The notes below the pieces were generated by a model. That model was not told the origin of the DNA and did not search any database. It saw only the letters and a program-made list of their open reading frames with translations. From assembly GCA_030613445.1 (NCBI GenBank), contig JAUWLY010000175.1, positions 1-6,372 on the forward strand: a stretch of DNA of 6,372 nt, in the 5' to 3' direction. Shown here one piece after another: positions 5,206-6,372 of this stretch (its first letter is position 1; the number at the start of each line of letters is the position of its first letter). Source of the stretch: Candidatus Stahliibacteriota bacterium. Its GTDB lineage: Bacteria > Hydrothermota > Tepidihabitantia > SM23-42. Position numbers and translations under genes: made by a program.

Positions 5206-5233
5206 TGAATGTACACATACAAGGAGGATTATC

Positions 5234-6372
5234 ATGAGAATAGTGAGTTTAATTCTTGTTGCCATATTTAGCTGGGCACATGTACTAAACATAAATGTAC
5301 CAGCCCCAGAAAACCAGATTTTAAATAACACAATTATCGTAGAAGACTGTGCGTATATTAACACACCTGGAGCACCAAACCTACCCTGTAAAACAGTGAC
5401 TGTTGCTCTCCCACCTGGGGCAATTGTCGAGACTGTGGAATTTCACGGTGCGCGAGAAGAGATAGGAACTGTTACGATATTTCCCTCACAACCAATGCTG
5501 CCGCTAATGAATGATGACGTGGTTGCCAAAATGGAAGAATTATATGAACATCAAAAGAAGATGTTCTACGCATCAAATAGGTTATATCATGAAGAATATG
5601 GCAATGTTCTTTCAACGGGTGGTTTAAGAAAATATACCCTCATTGACCTCGCTTGCTATCATTTCGCTCATAAACCATTATCCCAGAAACTCTATTATGC
5701 ACCAACAATAAATGTCCAGATAAAATACAACATACCTGCCCCAGAAAGTGAGCGAGCAAAGTTTTACCGAAATTTAATAAATGATATCACCTTTGATGAA
5801 ATTGCTGAAGAGATGATATATAACTGGAGTGATGCAAGAGTCTGGTACCACACGGAAACACCAAAGAGGGCAAACGGATATTACATTATTCTCCCGTCAG
5901 CAATTCAGAATGCGGTTGACAGCCTTGTCGCTTACAGGCAAAGTCAGGGTTACGACGTGAATATTGTTACCCGAGAATACATAGAAGCAAACATTCCTGG
6001 AGATGATCTGCCACAAAAAATCAGAAATTATTTGCGACAGAACATGGTTGATATCGAATATGCCTTGTTTGTAGGATTTATGACAGACATGCCATGGCGC
6101 TTGATTGTTCCCTGGAACAATGATCCGGACAGTCCCTATAATGATCCTGATTTCTCGCCGATACCGAGTGATCTGTACTATGCCGAATTGACTGATCATG
6201 ATACATTGTCCTGGAATAGTGATCGTGACGAGCACTATGGTGAAGTCTATGATTCGCTCACCCAACCCAATGGTGAAGATAATCCTGATTATCACGCTGA
6301 TATCCATGTAGGAAGAATACCTTTCAGCACACAGAGTGTTATAGAAGATATTTGCACCAAAATGATTGCCTT
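5234..6372 (+). CDS. Gingipain-like C25 cysteine peptidase, N-terminal part (cut by window end)
   Basis: The frame is open for 379 codons and runs off the window. It starts with a short signal peptide-like segment (MRIVSLILVAIFSWA, cleavage perhaps after A15). Residues about 20-205 look like a gingipain-type propeptide: the GAPNLPCKTVTVALPPGA block at 46-63 matches the G-x-P-x-LP...V-x-LP-x-G feature typical of this region. The C25 catalytic domain begins near 214 with NGYYIILPSAIQNAVDSL, then YRQSQGYDVNIV (234-245), YALFVGFMTDMPW (276-288), PSDLYYAEL (311-319) and DIHVGRIPFST (356-366), all in family order. The catalytic His and Cys normally follow this last motif, so they lie outside and activity cannot be judged. 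Such proteins are secreted and often carry C-terminal sorting domains or FlgD-like repeats. The strong promoter and AAGGAGG support the start. Confidence 0.88.
   Translation, partial: MRIVSLILVAIFSWAHVLNINVPAPENQILNNTIIVEDCAYINTPGAPNLPCKTVTVALPPGAIVETVEFHGAREEIGTVTIFPSQPMLPLMNDDVVAKMEELYEHQKKMFYASNRLYHEEYGNVLSTGGLRKYTLIDLACYHFAHKPLSQKLYYAPTINVQIKYNIPAPESERAKFYRNLINDITFDEIAEEMIYNWSDARVWYHTETPKRANGYYIILPSAIQNAVDSLVAYRQSQGYDVNIVTREYIEANIPGDDLPQKIRNYLRQNMVDIEYALFVGFMTDMPWRLIVPWNNDPDSPYNDPDFSPIPSDLYYAELTDHDTLSWNSDRDEHYGEVYDSLTQPNGEDNPDYHADIHVGRIPFSTQSVIEDICTKMIA

Noticed and set aside
5897..6307. Minus-strand open frame of about 136 codons
   Set aside because: It lies opposite the well-supported C25 catalytic domain, and its composition is an Ile-rich mirror of that coding strand.

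Overview
The window looks like chromosomal DNA of a Gram-negative-type bacterium with fairly low GC (about 40% by eye). Canonical AAGGAGG ribosome binding sites precede four of the genes. Two predicted exported peptidases and a gingipain-like (C25) pro-protein would fit a poorly characterised, peptide-degrading lineage. A candidate phylum such as WOR-3 or another FCB-like group is my guess from gene content only. No IS element, CRISPR array, tRNA or rRNA is visible.

Layout. (1) 1-155, plus strand: the C-terminal end of an UppP/BacA-like undecaprenyl-diphosphatase, whose stop overlaps the start of (2) an exported S9 prolyl-oligopeptidase-family serine peptidase (152-2092). (3) 2235-2708, plus strand: a small WrbA-like flavodoxin, ended by a strong stem-loop that can serve both strands. 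(4) 2849-3091, minus strand: an 80-codon gene resembling the DUF4242/SCO4226-like small proteins. It is interrupted at codon 20 by an in-frame TGA that is followed at the right distance by a hairpin meeting the usual bacterial SECIS description. It is best read as a candidate new selenoprotein, with a nonsense-mutated pseudogene as the main alternative. (5) Upstream of it lie a near-consensus sigma-54 (-24/-12) promoter and two 15-bp near-identical sites exactly 84 bp apart, placed like enhancer sites. (6) 3335-4315, minus strand: a PspF-like sigma-54 activator with no N-terminal sensor domain and GAFTDA in place of GAFTGA. (7) 4398-4485: a 12-bp perfect inverted repeat enclosing a nested hairpin. 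(8) 4564-5076, minus strand: a membrane-anchored protein with a flavodoxin-like soluble domain. (9) 5234 to the window edge, plus strand: the N-terminal part of a gingipain-like C25 peptidase, divergent from gene 8. The two divergent promoters have -35 boxes that form an inverted repeat.

How it may work together. The most coherent unit is 2849-4361: a sigma-70-type promoter drives a sensorless sigma-54 activator. The activator would bind the paired upstream sites and switch on a sigma-54 promoter directly in front of a tiny, possibly selenocysteine-containing protein. The signal and the function of the small protein cannot be read from the sequence. The convergent flavodoxin and the nearby membrane flavodoxin-like protein hint at a redox theme, which is inference only.
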